Source of the DNA: an uncultured Flavobacteriales bacterium
Lineage (GTDB): Bacteria; Bacteroidota; Bacteroidia; Flavobacteriales_D; Parvicellaceae
Direction: 5' to 3'
Assembly (NCBI GenBank): GCA_943787535.1
Contig: CALSMU010000010.1
Location: 141,905-205,904 of the forward strand
Length of the DNA: 64,000 bases
The notes under the pieces are model-generated. The model ran no database searches. It saw nothing but the letters and a program-made list of their open reading frames with translations, and had not been told where the DNA came from. The translations under genes and the position numbers were made by a program. Shown piece after piece: positions 56,501-64,000 of this stretch (position 1 is its first letter; each line of letters starts with the position of its first letter).

Positions 56501-58113
56501 AAATTGAGTACGATTTAGAAGGAATGGAAGAATATCTTAAGGAGACTTATGGTATTACCGTTTATCAGGAGCAGGTAATGTTGCTTTCTCAAAAGTTGGC
56601 AGACTTTACAAAAGGTGAAGCGGATGTGTTGCGGAAAGCAATGGGTAAAAAGCAAATTACGGTGCTGGCTAAAATGAAACCAAAATTTGTAAAACAAGCT
56701 GCAGAAAAAGGGCATGATCCAGAGAAATTAGAAAAAGTTTGGACGGATTGGGAAGCATTTGCATCCTATGCATTTAATAAATCACACTCTACTTGTTACG
56801 CTTGGATTGCATACCAAACAGCCTATTTAAAGGCGCATTATCCAGCTGAATATATGGCTGCTGTGTTGAGTAATAACATGAATGACATAAAATCTGTCTC
56901 GTTTTTTATGCAGGAGTGTCAGCGCATGGGACTAAAAGTTTTGGGCCCTGATGTAAATGAGAGTTATTACAAATTTGCTGTCAACCCTAAAGGTGAAGTG
57001 CGTTTTGGAATGGGAGGAATGAGAGGAGTTGGAGAAGGGCCTGTAAAATCCATGATTGAACATCGTAAAAAAGATGGTCCATTTGTTTCCATATTTGACA
57101 TGGTGAGAAGAGTTAGTTTAAAAGATTGCAATAAGCGGGTACTAGAAAGCTTAGCAAAAGGAGGTGGATTCGATCGTTTTACCAATTTACACCGCGCACA
57201 ATACTTCGCCAAGGATGTCAAGGATAGTACATTGATAGAAAAAGCACTTAAATATGGCCAAGCCTATCAACAAAATAAAAGTTCCGCTCAGACTAGTATA
57301 TTTGATAATATGGGTGATGGAACAGGAGTTGAAATTCCTGAACCGATTGCGGAAAAAGCTCCAAAATGGAGTGCATATCAAAAATTGAATCTAGAAAAAG
57401 AGGTTGTAGGTATTTATATTACAGGACATCCATTAGAAGATTTTAAACTGGAAGTTGATAATTTTTGCGATGTTAATTTGAAGATTTTGTCAGAGCATAT
57501 TAATCAATTACCGGAAAAAGAATACAAATTTGCAGCGATTGCAGCCGATGCTTTAAATTTAGAAAGTAGAAAAGGGAATAAATATGGTGTTCTCGAAATG
57601 CATGACATGGAGGGAACCATGGAATTTCGATTGTTTGGAGAGCAATATTTAAAGTATCGCCACTTTTTAGTTCCTGGTAGTTTCCTGTTTATTAAAGGAA
57701 CTGTACAGCGAAAATCGAAGAAATGGAATCCGGATGGAAAGCAAAAAGAGTTCCGGGTTTCTTACATGGAGTTATTATCCGAAATTCGAAATAAAGAGTT
57801 GAAGCAAGTATATATTCAAATGGATTCATCCTATATAACTGCTGAGAGTATTGCAGAAGTCGAAGAGGTATTTACGAAATATGAAGGAGGAGTAAATGTC
57901 TATTTGGATATGATTGATTACTCCGAAAATGAAGGAGTCACATTAGTCTCTAAAACAAGAAAAGTTGAGGTTTCTAATGAATTTATGCAGGATATGAAAA
58001 AGATAGGAGGTTATGTTGGTATAAGTTTTAATAGGTCTAAAATGACAGAAGTAATTAAAAAGAATCAGGCAAAACAAGTTACTTTAGTCAACGAAAAGGC
58101 AATCGCGAGTTAA
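53528..58113 (+). CDS. dnaE: DNA polymerase III subunit alpha with N-terminal exonuclease domain, one frameshift
   Basis: The restored protein has about 1,528 residues. An N-terminal DnaQ-like exonuclease begins YLIFDTETTGLP and continues after the frameshift with the shared family sequence LDTCTEDTAALCQIPGGRGG and HNATADVEATTRCF. The PHP domain (FSHLHNHTQFSILEST), polymerase core (GPGRGSAAGSVVAY, MPDIDIDFDDEGRGRV), HhH/tau-binding and OB regions follow. A single missing base at about 53905-53909 (CGCCGTTTTGG) splits the frame; the ATG at 53908 opens the remainder. The replicative polymerase is essential, so the frameshift is probably an error. Confidence 0.92.
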
Positions 58114-58267
58114 ACAAGAAACGATAACCGAAAAGAAGCGAAACAGAAAGTTAGGATGCCAAGATGACAGAAAAAAGGGTTTGGTATTGATTTTGACATT
58201 TGGGAGAAAGAATTAAATTTACCTTTTTAAAATAATAAGAGAATAAATAATAAAAAAATAAATTAAG

Positions 58268-58582
58268 ATGGCAATAGAATTTACAGAAGCAAACTTTGAG
58301 GAGTTAACAAACACAGACAAACCAGTATTGGTTGATTTTTGGGCTGCATGGTGTGGACCATGTAAAATGGTTGGACCACATATTGATGCATTGCACAATG
58401 AATATGAAGGCAGAGCGGTAGTGGGAAAAGTTGATGTCGACAACAATCCAACAATTGCTGCAAAGTACGGAGTAAGAAACATTCCTACAATTTTGGTGAT
58501 GAAAAACGGTGAAGTAGTAGATAAAGTTGTTGGAGCAGTTGCAAAAGAAGCTTTAGCAGAAAAATTGGATGCTGCTTTGTAG
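58268..58582 (+). CDS. trxA: Thioredoxin
   Basis: The protein has 104 residues with the active site WCGPC (C29, C32) after LVDFWAAWC, and the cis-proline segment RNIPTILVMKNG. It reduces disulphides in the cytoplasm. The length and ends are canonical. It is followed by a strong terminator. Confidence 0.98.
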   Translation: MAIEFTEANFEELTNTDKPVLVDFWAAWCGPCKMVGPHIDALHNEYEGRAVVGKVDVDNNPTIAAKYGVRNIPTILVMKNGEVVDKVVGAVAKEALAEKLDAAL

Positions 58583-58604
58583 TTAAAAAGAAATAATTAG
58601 ATCT

Positions 58605-58638
58605 AAATCTCGTTGCATTATGTAACGAGATTTTTTTT
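58605..58638 (+). terminator. Rho-independent terminator after trxA
   Basis: AAATCTCGTT pairs perfectly with AACGAGATTT across a nine-base loop, followed by five more T. Confidence 0.88.
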
Positions 58639-58670
58639 GGATAAAAATTAAATCTATCTTGTAGCCTATA

Positions 58671-59591
58671 ATGCAGAATCAAATTAATCATCAAAAGTCA
58701 CGGGAGTTTGGAAGTCTAGAAATACTTGCAAAACAAGTTGTGGAAGGGTTTATTACAGGTTTGCATAAGAGTCCGTTTCATGGTTTTTCTGTTGAGTTTG
58801 CAGAACATCGTTTGTACAATACAGGTGAGTCAACCCGACATATCGATTGGAAGCTCTATGCTCGCACTGAGAAACTATTTATCAAACGATACGAGGAAGA
58901 AACCAATTTAAGGTGTCAGGTTGTAATTGATACTTCTTCTTCTATGTATTATCCAGAGAATTCAGAAATGAATAAAATGGAGTTTTCAGTAAACACGGCT
59001 GCTGCATTAATATATTTAATGAGAAGGCAAAGAGATGCCGTAGGCGTTTCGCTATTTAATGAGAAAGTATTATTGCATACACCTTGTAAATCGAGCACGA
59101 TACACCATCAATTTCTATTTACAGAGTTAGAAAAACACTTGCATGATTATAACAAAACTAAAAGGAAGAATACTAATGTCGTAGATGCGTTGCATCAAAT
59201 TGCAGAGCAGGTTCATAGACGATCATTAGTTATTATTTTCAGTGATATGATGGATAATGCGAATAATCACACCGAGGTTTTTAATGCATTGAAGCATTTA
59301 AAGCACAATAAGCACGAGGTTGTATTATTTGATGTGACGGATAAAAAGCATGAAATAGATTTTGAATTTAACAATCGGCCTTACACTTTTGTAGATATGG
59401 AAACAGGAGAACAGGTTAAATTAAATCCAAATCAGGTAAAAGAGACGTTTAATAAATTGAAATCCAGTCAACAAAACGAGCTAAAGTTAAAGTGCGGTCA
59501 ATACCGTATTGACTATGTTGAAGCAGATGTTAACAAAGGTTTTGAGCAAGTGTTATTGCAGTATTTAATTAAAAGACAAAAAATGATTTAA
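58671..59591 (+). CDS. DUF58 family (vWA-like) protein
   Basis: The protein has 306 residues. The DUF58 signature GLHKSPFHGFSVEFAEHRLY with RHIDWKLYART is present, followed by a von Willebrand A-like fold with a MIDAS-type DTSSSM and a second FSDMMD strand. DUF58 proteins often act with a MoxR AAA+ ATPase, but no moxR gene is adjacent here. It is soluble and starts 33 bp after a terminator. Confidence 0.9.
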   Translation: MQNQINHQKSREFGSLEILAKQVVEGFITGLHKSPFHGFSVEFAEHRLYNTGESTRHIDWKLYARTEKLFIKRYEEETNLRCQVVIDTSSSMYYPENSEMNKMEFSVNTAAALIYLMRRQRDAVGVSLFNEKVLLHTPCKSSTIHHQFLFTELEKHLHDYNKTKRKNTNVVDALHQIAEQVHRRSLVIIFSDMMDNANNHTEVFNALKHLKHNKHEVVLFDVTDKKHEIDFEFNNRPYTFVDMETGEQVKLNPNQVKETFNKLKSSQQNELKLKCGQYRIDYVEADVNKGFEQVLLQYLIKRQKMI

Positions 59592-59608
59592 TTATTCTGA
59601 ATAAGTGC

Positions 59609-59638
59609 TTGCAAGGAAAAAAAAATCTATTACTTTTG
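59609..59638 (+). promoter_or_regulatory. Promoter of tRNA-Asp (TTG-N19-TACTTTTG)
   Basis: TTG at 59609-59611 and TACTTTTG at 59631-59638 are separated by exactly 19 bases, the Bacteroidota consensus. The start of transcription would lie about 80 bases before the tRNA, leaving a leader that holds a 20-bp palindrome. Confidence 0.7.
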
Positions 59639-59670
59639 TCATCCCTTCAATAGAGGGGGAAACAATTTCA

Positions 59671-59690
59671 CTTCCGATAGCTATCGGAAG
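59671..59690. repeat. Perfect 20-bp palindrome in the tRNA-Asp leader
   Basis: CTTCCGATAGCTATCGGAAG is identical to its reverse complement. Its core CCGATAGCTATCGG resembles a palindrome often seen between genes in Flavobacteriia (recalled, not searched). No T-tract follows, so it does not look like a terminator. It could be a transcript processing signal or a dispersed repeat. Confidence 0.75.
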
Positions 59691-59727
59691 ACTAACTGTT
59701 GTTAGTAGTTGAAAAACTTTGAAAATT

Positions 59728-59801
59728 GGTCTGGTAGTTCAGTTGGTTAGAATACCTGCCTGTCACGCAGGGGGTCGCGGGTTCGAGTCCCGTCCAGACC
59801 G
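59728..59801 (+). tRNA. tRNA-Asp (anticodon GTC)
   Basis: The acceptor stem GGTCTGG/CCAGACC pairs fully. The D arm contains AGTTCAGTTGGTTAGAAT, the anticodon arm is CCTGC-CTGTCAC-GCAGG with anticodon GTC, and the T arm has GGGTTCGAGTCCC. The discriminator is G. The CCA end is not encoded. Confidence 0.97.
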
Positions 59802-59807
59802 CACATT

Positions 59808-59844
59808 AGCCTTGTAAATCATTGATTTACAAGGCTTTTTTTTT
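59808..59844 (+). terminator. Rho-independent terminator after tRNA-Asp
   Basis: AGCCTTGTAAATC pairs perfectly over 13 bp with GATTTACAAGGCT around a three-base loop, followed by eight T. Confidence 0.9.
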
Positions 59845-60025
59845 GAAAGGTGCCGAATATAGGGTCAGATAAACTTTTTTTTATTACCCTATCACCTCCA
59901 AATTAACACTTCTTTTTTACTTTTTTAGGACTTAATAATTGGTTAACTTAACCTGTTGATAACTTCTTTGTCCAAATCAATTCGATTTTTGGATATGGAC
60001 GTAAAATGCATACAAATTGATATTT

Positions 60026-60958
60026 ATGGGAGGAACAAATCAAAAAGAAGCTTATGCGGTTGACTTAAATGATATTTTGCCAAGGTTGGAGGATATAATT
60101 CTGTATGAGAAGCTAAGTCCAAAACTGAAGATAAGTAGAAAAGAATATCTAGAAAGAGTAAAGTACGGTGCTGCGCACCTTAAAGGGCTATTAGGCTACA
60201 ATAACGAAGCCTATTTTGTAATTGACTACCGACATCCGTCTTTTGATTATTGGCTTGGTTATTATTTGACCATATCAGATTCTTTTGAAATACCCTTAAT
60301 TTTAGATTGTCATTTTGAAAAATCTGGTTTTTCAATTGAGTTCATCAATAAAGTGAAGCATTTTGTTATCGGAAATATTCAATCGAATGTGTTCTATAAT
60401 GTTATTGATCATCTAAAGGAGATTGTTAATTGGATAAGAGGTGCAAATGTTAAGAAAAGATCACCTTCAAAATCATCTGTAAATAATGTGGTAATTAATG
60501 TTATTCAAAATAATTACTACACCGTTGTGAATGACAATTGGACGAATAACAGTAACGATGAAGATGAATTGGAAGAAGATGAGGTATCTACTTTTATTAA
60601 AAGCCCGTTTAATGACTATCTGTATTCTGCATTGAGAGAATATTGTGAGAAAGGAAGTGTTAAAAACCTTAGAAGTTTACTCGATAGAAATGAGTCGAAT
60701 AATGTTATTATCCTTGAGCCTCAATTCAAGAAAATATCTTTAACAAGAGCGATGCATTTTATTTACGGTAAAAGGATGATACCTTATAATAAAAAAGAGA
60801 TTGCAATATGGATGAGTGAAAAATTTGCAATAAGAAAAAGTAATGGGACAGAAGACGCTTTTTCTTATAAAAATTGTAGAAGAGAGCTTAGTAGGTATCA
60901 GGTTCAGCCAAAGAATGCTCAAATAAAATACGAGCATTGGAAAAAGGAAGAAGGTTAA
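60026..60958 (+). CDS. Hypothetical two-domain protein at the start of the accessory region
   Basis: The protein has 310 residues and I do not recognise a family. The N-terminal part (about 1-140) is mixed alpha/beta with YFVIDYRHPSFDYWLGYYLT. A low-complexity Asn/acid-rich linker (about 155-195, including DEDELEEDEV) separates it from a C-terminal helical part that may be DNA-binding (SLTRAMHFIYGKRMIPYNKK, then YKNCRRELSRYQV). The ATG at 60026 is preferred over a TTG at 60017. It is followed by an excisionase-like gene, so a role in a mobile element is possible. Confidence 0.65.
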   Translation: MGGTNQKEAYAVDLNDILPRLEDIILYEKLSPKLKISRKEYLERVKYGAAHLKGLLGYNNEAYFVIDYRHPSFDYWLGYYLTISDSFEIPLILDCHFEKSGFSIEFINKVKHFVIGNIQSNVFYNVIDHLKEIVNWIRGANVKKRSPSKSSVNNVVINVIQNNYYTVVNDNWTNNSNDEDELEEDEVSTFIKSPFNDYLYSALREYCEKGSVKNLRSLLDRNESNNVIILEPQFKKISLTRAMHFIYGKRMIPYNKKEIAIWMSEKFAIRKSNGTEDAFSYKNCRRELSRYQVQPKNAQIKYEHWKKEEG

Positions 60959-61061
60959 ATACTCAATTACACTTTATTTAACTACTCAATCTTACACCAT
61001 TCCTTTTTTTGCCCTTGAATTACTTGAACTTTCGTTATTACTTAGCATAAAATAATTTGTT

Positions 61062-61373
61062 ATGAAAGAAGACGAAAGACATATTGTAACGCTGCGAGTA
61101 GTTGAGTTACAAGAGGCAATTAAGAAAACAGTTCAAGATGAATTGGACAAACACTTTACCATCGAGAAAAGGTACAGAGAAGATGATTTAACGGAATCAT
61201 TAATTCCAAGAAAGAAGGTTGCGGCCCTTTTTAAGGTCTCCACGGTTTCATTGGATAAATGGCGCCGCTTAGGATTATTACCAAAGCCTATAAAACAAGG
61301 TGGTCGCGTCTACTATATCAAAAAGGAAATTTTAGAGCTAATACAATCAAAGAAACTAAACCTAAAAACTTAA
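61062..61373 (+). CDS. Helix-turn-helix DNA-binding protein (excisionase/MerR-like)
   Basis: The protein has 103 residues. Residues of about 48-95 (LIPRKKVAALFKVSTVSLDK, then WRRLGLLPKPIKQGGRVYY and IKKEILELIQ) form a winged HTH_17-type domain, as in excisionases and small regulators of integrative elements. A helical N-terminal extension (VVELQEAIKKTVQDELDKHF) may dimerise. It is followed after 3 bases by the next gene. Confidence 0.85.
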   Translation: MKEDERHIVTLRVVELQEAIKKTVQDELDKHFTIEKRYREDDLTESLIPRKKVAALFKVSTVSLDKWRRLGLLPKPIKQGGRVYYIKKEILELIQSKKLNLKT

Positions 61374-61376
61374 GCT

Positions 61377-61778
61377 ATGGAATCAAATATGATGAGTGAA
61401 GATAACGGACTTCACTTTAAAGTTTGTGCATGTGGATGTGAAACGTCCTTTATGGGGAGAAGTAACCGAAAATTCCTAAATACGCGACATAAATCGAAGG
61501 TGAATAACCAAATTAGATCAAATCGAAGAAAAGTGCTTGTGCCTACTTTTGAAAAGATGGAATTGTGTTATCGATTACTTCAAAAAATAAAAGAAGAAGG
61601 AAAATTGAAAGTATGGATTCCGATCAGCGATTTAACAAGAAAAGGGTTTGATCCTAATATTCCTACAACTAGGTTAAAGGACAAGAAAACAGGAACCGAA
61701 TATATGGTTCTTCTAAATTTTGCATATAGAGTTTCAGACGAAGGAACACAAATAATAATTCTAGAACTAAATAATTAA
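61377..61778 (+). CDS. Hypothetical basic protein with N-terminal zinc-finger-like motif
   Basis: The protein has 133 residues. CACGCETSFMGRSNRKFLNTRH (residues 17-38: C17, C19, C21 and H38) resembles a small zinc-binding motif of the kind CxCG...F.GR...KF. The rest is basic. It overlaps nothing, starts 3 bases after the HTH gene and is probably cotranscribed with it. The function is unknown; a nucleic-acid role is likely. Confidence 0.62.
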   Translation: MESNMMSEDNGLHFKVCACGCETSFMGRSNRKFLNTRHKSKVNNQIRSNRRKVLVPTFEKMELCYRLLQKIKEEGKLKVWIPISDLTRKGFDPNIPTTRLKDKKTGTEYMVLLNFAYRVSDEGTQIIILELNN

Positions 61779-61780
61779 CC

Positions 61781-61972
61781 ATGGAAACAATCGTACTTGA
61801 TGCTTTTTCTCAAGCTGCTTATAGAAGCTTTGTGCCAACAGAAACTATTGCAAAAAACCAAGAGTTATCTAAAATTGTAATTGGAGGATTGGCTATATTA
61901 GGAATTGGGGTTGTCATTTACCAGTGGCGTAAATACTCAGATAAGCTGGCAAATGAAACAAAAAAAGTGTAG
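61781..61972 (+). CDS. Small single-span membrane protein
   Basis: The protein has 63 residues with one membrane segment (IVIGGLAILGIGVVIYQW, about 32-49) followed by a basic tail. It starts 2 bases after the upstream stop, so it completes a three-gene run with the HTH gene. The family is unknown. Confidence 0.6.
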   Translation: METIVLDAFSQAAYRSFVPTETIAKNQELSKIVIGGLAILGIGVVIYQWRKYSDKLANETKKV

Positions 61973-62143
61973 GTTTTTTACCTGAAAATCCATACCCTAC
62001 TTTATGATATCCAGTGGCTAGAACTACTTTTATATATATACTGTTCTCCCTTCCGTTGGTAATAATCTGCACCTCCGCTTCCTGCTAGACTCGCAACTTG
62101 AATTCCGGTTGATATCATTATTTCTTTTTCATCTATTAACAGC

Positions 62144-62512
62144 TTATTGAAATTTATATAAATCATATAATACATCACCTAAGATCTCTCTAATTTTATC
62201 AGAATTTATTTCACCATCTGGCTGATGGTTTTCAGAATTAAAGATTCCTATTCGTACTGATTCACCATTCTGATTAAAGCCAATTGAATCACTTAAAAAT
62301 TCAATAGCTGCTGAACACATCTCATAATCCATTTCAAGTCTATTTAGACGATTATCAAACTCATCTCCTGTGTCTGGATTTAGAATTAATAAATAACCAT
62401 GTAATGTTCCTTCAAAACAATACATATTGTCATTTAGTTCTTCCAAAGAACTATATCCATCAAACCATCTTTTATGGTCTTTTTCAAAAAGGTTTTTAGC
62501 AATATCACTCAT
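62144..62512 (-). CDS. Hypothetical protein, isolated cassette-like gene 1
   Basis: The protein has 122 residues, acidic and soluble, with no recognised domain (starts MSDIAKNLFEKDHKRWFDGY, ends GDVLYDLYKFQ). The composition resembles small immunity-type proteins, but nothing proves this. It is the first of three leftward genes, each alone between AT-rich spacers. Confidence 0.6.
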   Translation of the reverse strand: MSDIAKNLFEKDHKRWFDGYSSLEELNDNMYCFEGTLHGYLLILNPDTGDEFDNRLNRLEMDYEMCSAAIEFLSDSIGFNQNGESVRIGIFNSENHQPDGEINSDKIREILGDVLYDLYKFQ

Positions 62513-62552
62513 AATAATTTATTTTAAATGTTTATTTCATAAAGTTTTTAAT

Positions 62553-62612
62553 GTTTGCTAAGGGTTAAACTAAACTGCGTTTTAATTCAGTTTAGGTTTT
62601 GTTGGCAAATCG
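62553..62612. repeat. Large imperfect inverted repeat between cassette-like genes
   Basis: TTTGCTAA and AAACTAAACTG on the left pair with CAGTTTAGGTTT and TTGGCAAA on the right, around a short AT loop. It could fold as a two-part hairpin. The outer GTTGGCAAA/TTTGCYAA ends recur near 63950. It does not match the strict integron attC consensus. Confidence 0.5.
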
Positions 62613-62688
62613 TTTTTATTCTTTTATTAATCTAATTAACTTAATACAAATAGATTTTATTTCACCAAAAAAACTTAGAAACTTTTTT

Positions 62689-63411
62689 TCATTCATTAAG
62701 CCAATTAAAAGCCTTTGTAAAATAGTTGTCAGCATAATTTCGCCAATCTAATCCGTTGAATCCAAATTTAGACAACTGTCTTTGTGGTGAACCTGGTGAT
62801 GGAATTGCTAATGCAGTTACTTGATAATCTTCAATTAAGAATACTTTTGAAATCGGAGTTGTAATTTGATTAATATTACCTCCAATTTCCGAGACGAAAC
62901 GGTCTTGAAAAGCGTAGCTTGCAAGATGATCAAACTGTCCAAATGGATCTTTTCTAGATAAAATAATTTGTTTTTCTAAGTCTTTCATTACACCTTTTGA
63001 AGTGCATATTATTTTTCTGACACCATTTTTAATTAATTTTTGAACGCCCTGTCTATTATAATTTTTACGTATTAATTTGGCGTCAAGTGAGCTAAATTCG
63101 TGTCGTTCGCAAGAATAAATAGTATCAGAAACTGCAATTTTATTTTGAGTTAAACTTTGTAAAATCATCGCAGGATTTGGAGGTAATACGATTTGGTTGT
63201 CAATATTGGCACGGTATAGTCCCCAAAGCCCACTGTCTACACTACCATAAAAGAAGCGAACTGTTCCTTCATTTTGTCGATTCTGTTGTTTTCTTTGATT
63301 GTCTTGATTGGTGCATTCGTACACAGGGAAGCTTCCCAAAATTAATTTTGTCGAGCCATTTATTTGTCCTTGTTTTAAGTATGGGTGTGTTTCTATTTCT
63401 CCTAATGGCAT
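62689..63411 (-). CDS. Uracil-DNA-glycosylase-superfamily-like protein
   Basis: The protein has 240 residues. LILGSFP (residues 23-29) and FFYGSVDSGLWGLY (about 53-66) match the first motif region of Mug/DNA-deoxyinosine-glycosylase-like proteins (LILGSFPS...YYGHPxNxFW). A C-terminal AIPSPGSPQRQLSK stretch resembles the LPSTSPAN-type second motif. It may remove damaged or modified bases. The divergence is large, so activity is uncertain. It stands alone in the accessory region. Confidence 0.6.
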   Translation of the reverse strand: MPLGEIETHPYLKQGQINGSTKLILGSFPVYECTNQDNQRKQQNRQNEGTVRFFYGSVDSGLWGLYRANIDNQIVLPPNPAMILQSLTQNKIAVSDTIYSCERHEFSSLDAKLIRKNYNRQGVQKLIKNGVRKIICTSKGVMKDLEKQIILSRKDPFGQFDHLASYAFQDRFVSEIGGNINQITTPISKVFLIEDYQVTALAIPSPGSPQRQLSKFGFNGLDWRNYADNYFTKAFNWLNE

Positions 63412-63491
63412 AATGTCAATATGTTATTTTGCTGAGCTTGAACATTTGAGCTCCATGATTAAATTTTATTATATTTTACTTTTGCCATTTA

Positions 63492-63881
63492 CTATTCTTT
63501 ATACCATCCTTCATGATAAGTTCCATAGTGGTTGTTGAGAAAATCAAGAACTATATGCCCTACCTGTTTGTTGTATGATGGGAAAAAGTCACCATAAGTT
63601 TTATTGATCTTTGCAGTCATTTCAATCTCGTTTCCTTTGTAAGCGTCTATGCAAGGTGAACCGTTATTGTCGTATGTTAATCTTAAATATCTGTCGTTTG
63701 AAAGTTTTGCTTCCATACCAAGGTTCAGATAATCACCATCCAGCCAAGTATCTCCAAGATCAAATTTGAAATCCTTGTGTGCACTTGTAAATAAGAATTT
63801 AAACTCTTCGAAAAGGGCATCAATATTGATGTTTTCATGATGATTACCCTCTAACAGGATTTTAAAATTTTCAATTTGCAT
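63492..63881 (-). CDS. Hypothetical protein, isolated cassette-like gene 3
   Basis: The protein has 129 residues, acidic, with no recognised domain (begins MQIENFKILLEGNHHENINI, ends HYGTYHEGWYKE). Composition and size resemble small accessory or immunity proteins. It shares orientation with the two genes to its left. Confidence 0.58.
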   Translation of the reverse strand: MQIENFKILLEGNHHENINIDALFEEFKFLFTSAHKDFKFDLGDTWLDGDYLNLGMEAKLSNDRYLRLTYDNNGSPCIDAYKGNEIEMTAKINKTYGDFFPSYNKQVGHIVLDFLNNHYGTYHEGWYKE

Positions 63882-64000
63882 CAGGTTTGTTTTTAATTAC
63901 TTGTTATTTTTCAAAATCACCAACGGTTTGGTATGATTCTCTTTTAAATGTTTGCCAACGTAGGGCTAAACCATATATTTATTATTTCTGGCTAAACCAT
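63882..64000. other. Terminal spacer with short repeats
   Basis: No gene is seen. GGCTAAACCAT occurs twice (near 63965 and 63990), and AACGGTTTGG near 63922 pairs partly with CTAAACC downstream. TTTGCCAACG near 63950 resembles the TTTGCTAA end in the 62553-62612 repeat. The window ends here. Confidence 0.45.

Noticed and set aside
59728..64000. A direct repeat of the tRNA-Asp 3' end as a second attachment site
   Set aside because: I looked for the T-arm/acceptor sequence downstream in the window and did not see it; any second site would lie outside.

Overview
The window is AT-rich chromosomal DNA from a member of the Bacteroidota, most likely the order Flavobacteriales. Support comes from many secreted proteins ending in type IX secretion (T9SS) sorting domains of both type A and type B (CHU_C-like), from promoters of the TTG-N19-TAnnTTTG kind, from an N-terminal exonuclease fused to DnaE, and from Bacteroidota-specific families (DUF4295, DUF6089, DUF2027-Smr, SprB repeat). 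The species cannot be named from the sequence.

Layout. 0-5 kb: the 3' end of cinA, convergent with a DUF6089/PorG-like barrel gene, then nitronate monooxygenase and a pair of M16 peptidases. 5-15 kb: secreted surface proteins, including a 1,816-residue protein with about 15 Ig-like repeats encoded head-to-tail with a GEVED/PKD protein. 15-19 kb: a glycerol operon (glpK-glpD-esterase). 19-23 kb: a 1.36-kresidue SprB/PKD adhesin. 23-31 kb: housekeeping genes (hemE, an OmpA-family protein, a UMF1-family MFS transporter, lhgO, yidC). 31-37 kb: two CAP-like paralogues, an NlpC/CHAP-like protein, a PQQ/FG-GAP-like protein and a membrane protein of unknown role. 37-42 kb: the block rpmB, rpmG, DUF4295, ftsY, rimO, with a T9SS cargo gene lying between rpmB and rpmG. 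42-46 kb: three TRL-like lipoproteins, a secreted serine hydrolase, a NUDIX hydrolase with a duplicated 5' fragment, and a Smr protein. 46-51 kb: an ECF sigma factor, a membrane/barrel protein and a type B adhesin that look like one transcription unit. 51-59 kb: a MepA-like peptidase, a frameshifted aminotransferase, a frameshifted exonuclease-dnaE, thioredoxin and a DUF58 protein. 59.7 kb: tRNA-Asp(GTC). 60-64 kb: an accessory region of small unknown genes beginning directly after the tRNA, including an excisionase-like HTH protein and a uracil-DNA-glycosylase-fold protein.

Most of the window is core metabolism and translation with surface-protein genes scattered through it. The most notable points are: five single-base frameshifts within 1.7 kb (aminotransferase and dnaE), which look more like sequence error than biology; an exact 684-bp-period in-frame duplication in the giant adhesin; a domain shared by two neighbouring adhesin loci that appears inserted inside an Ig-like domain of one; a fragment duplication of the NUDIX gene start; and the accessory segment after tRNA-Asp with cassette-like spacing. 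I did not find CRISPR arrays, rRNA genes, transposases or an integrase. No clearly new system is demonstrated; the 60-64 kb region and the sigma/barrel/adhesin locus are the best places to look.
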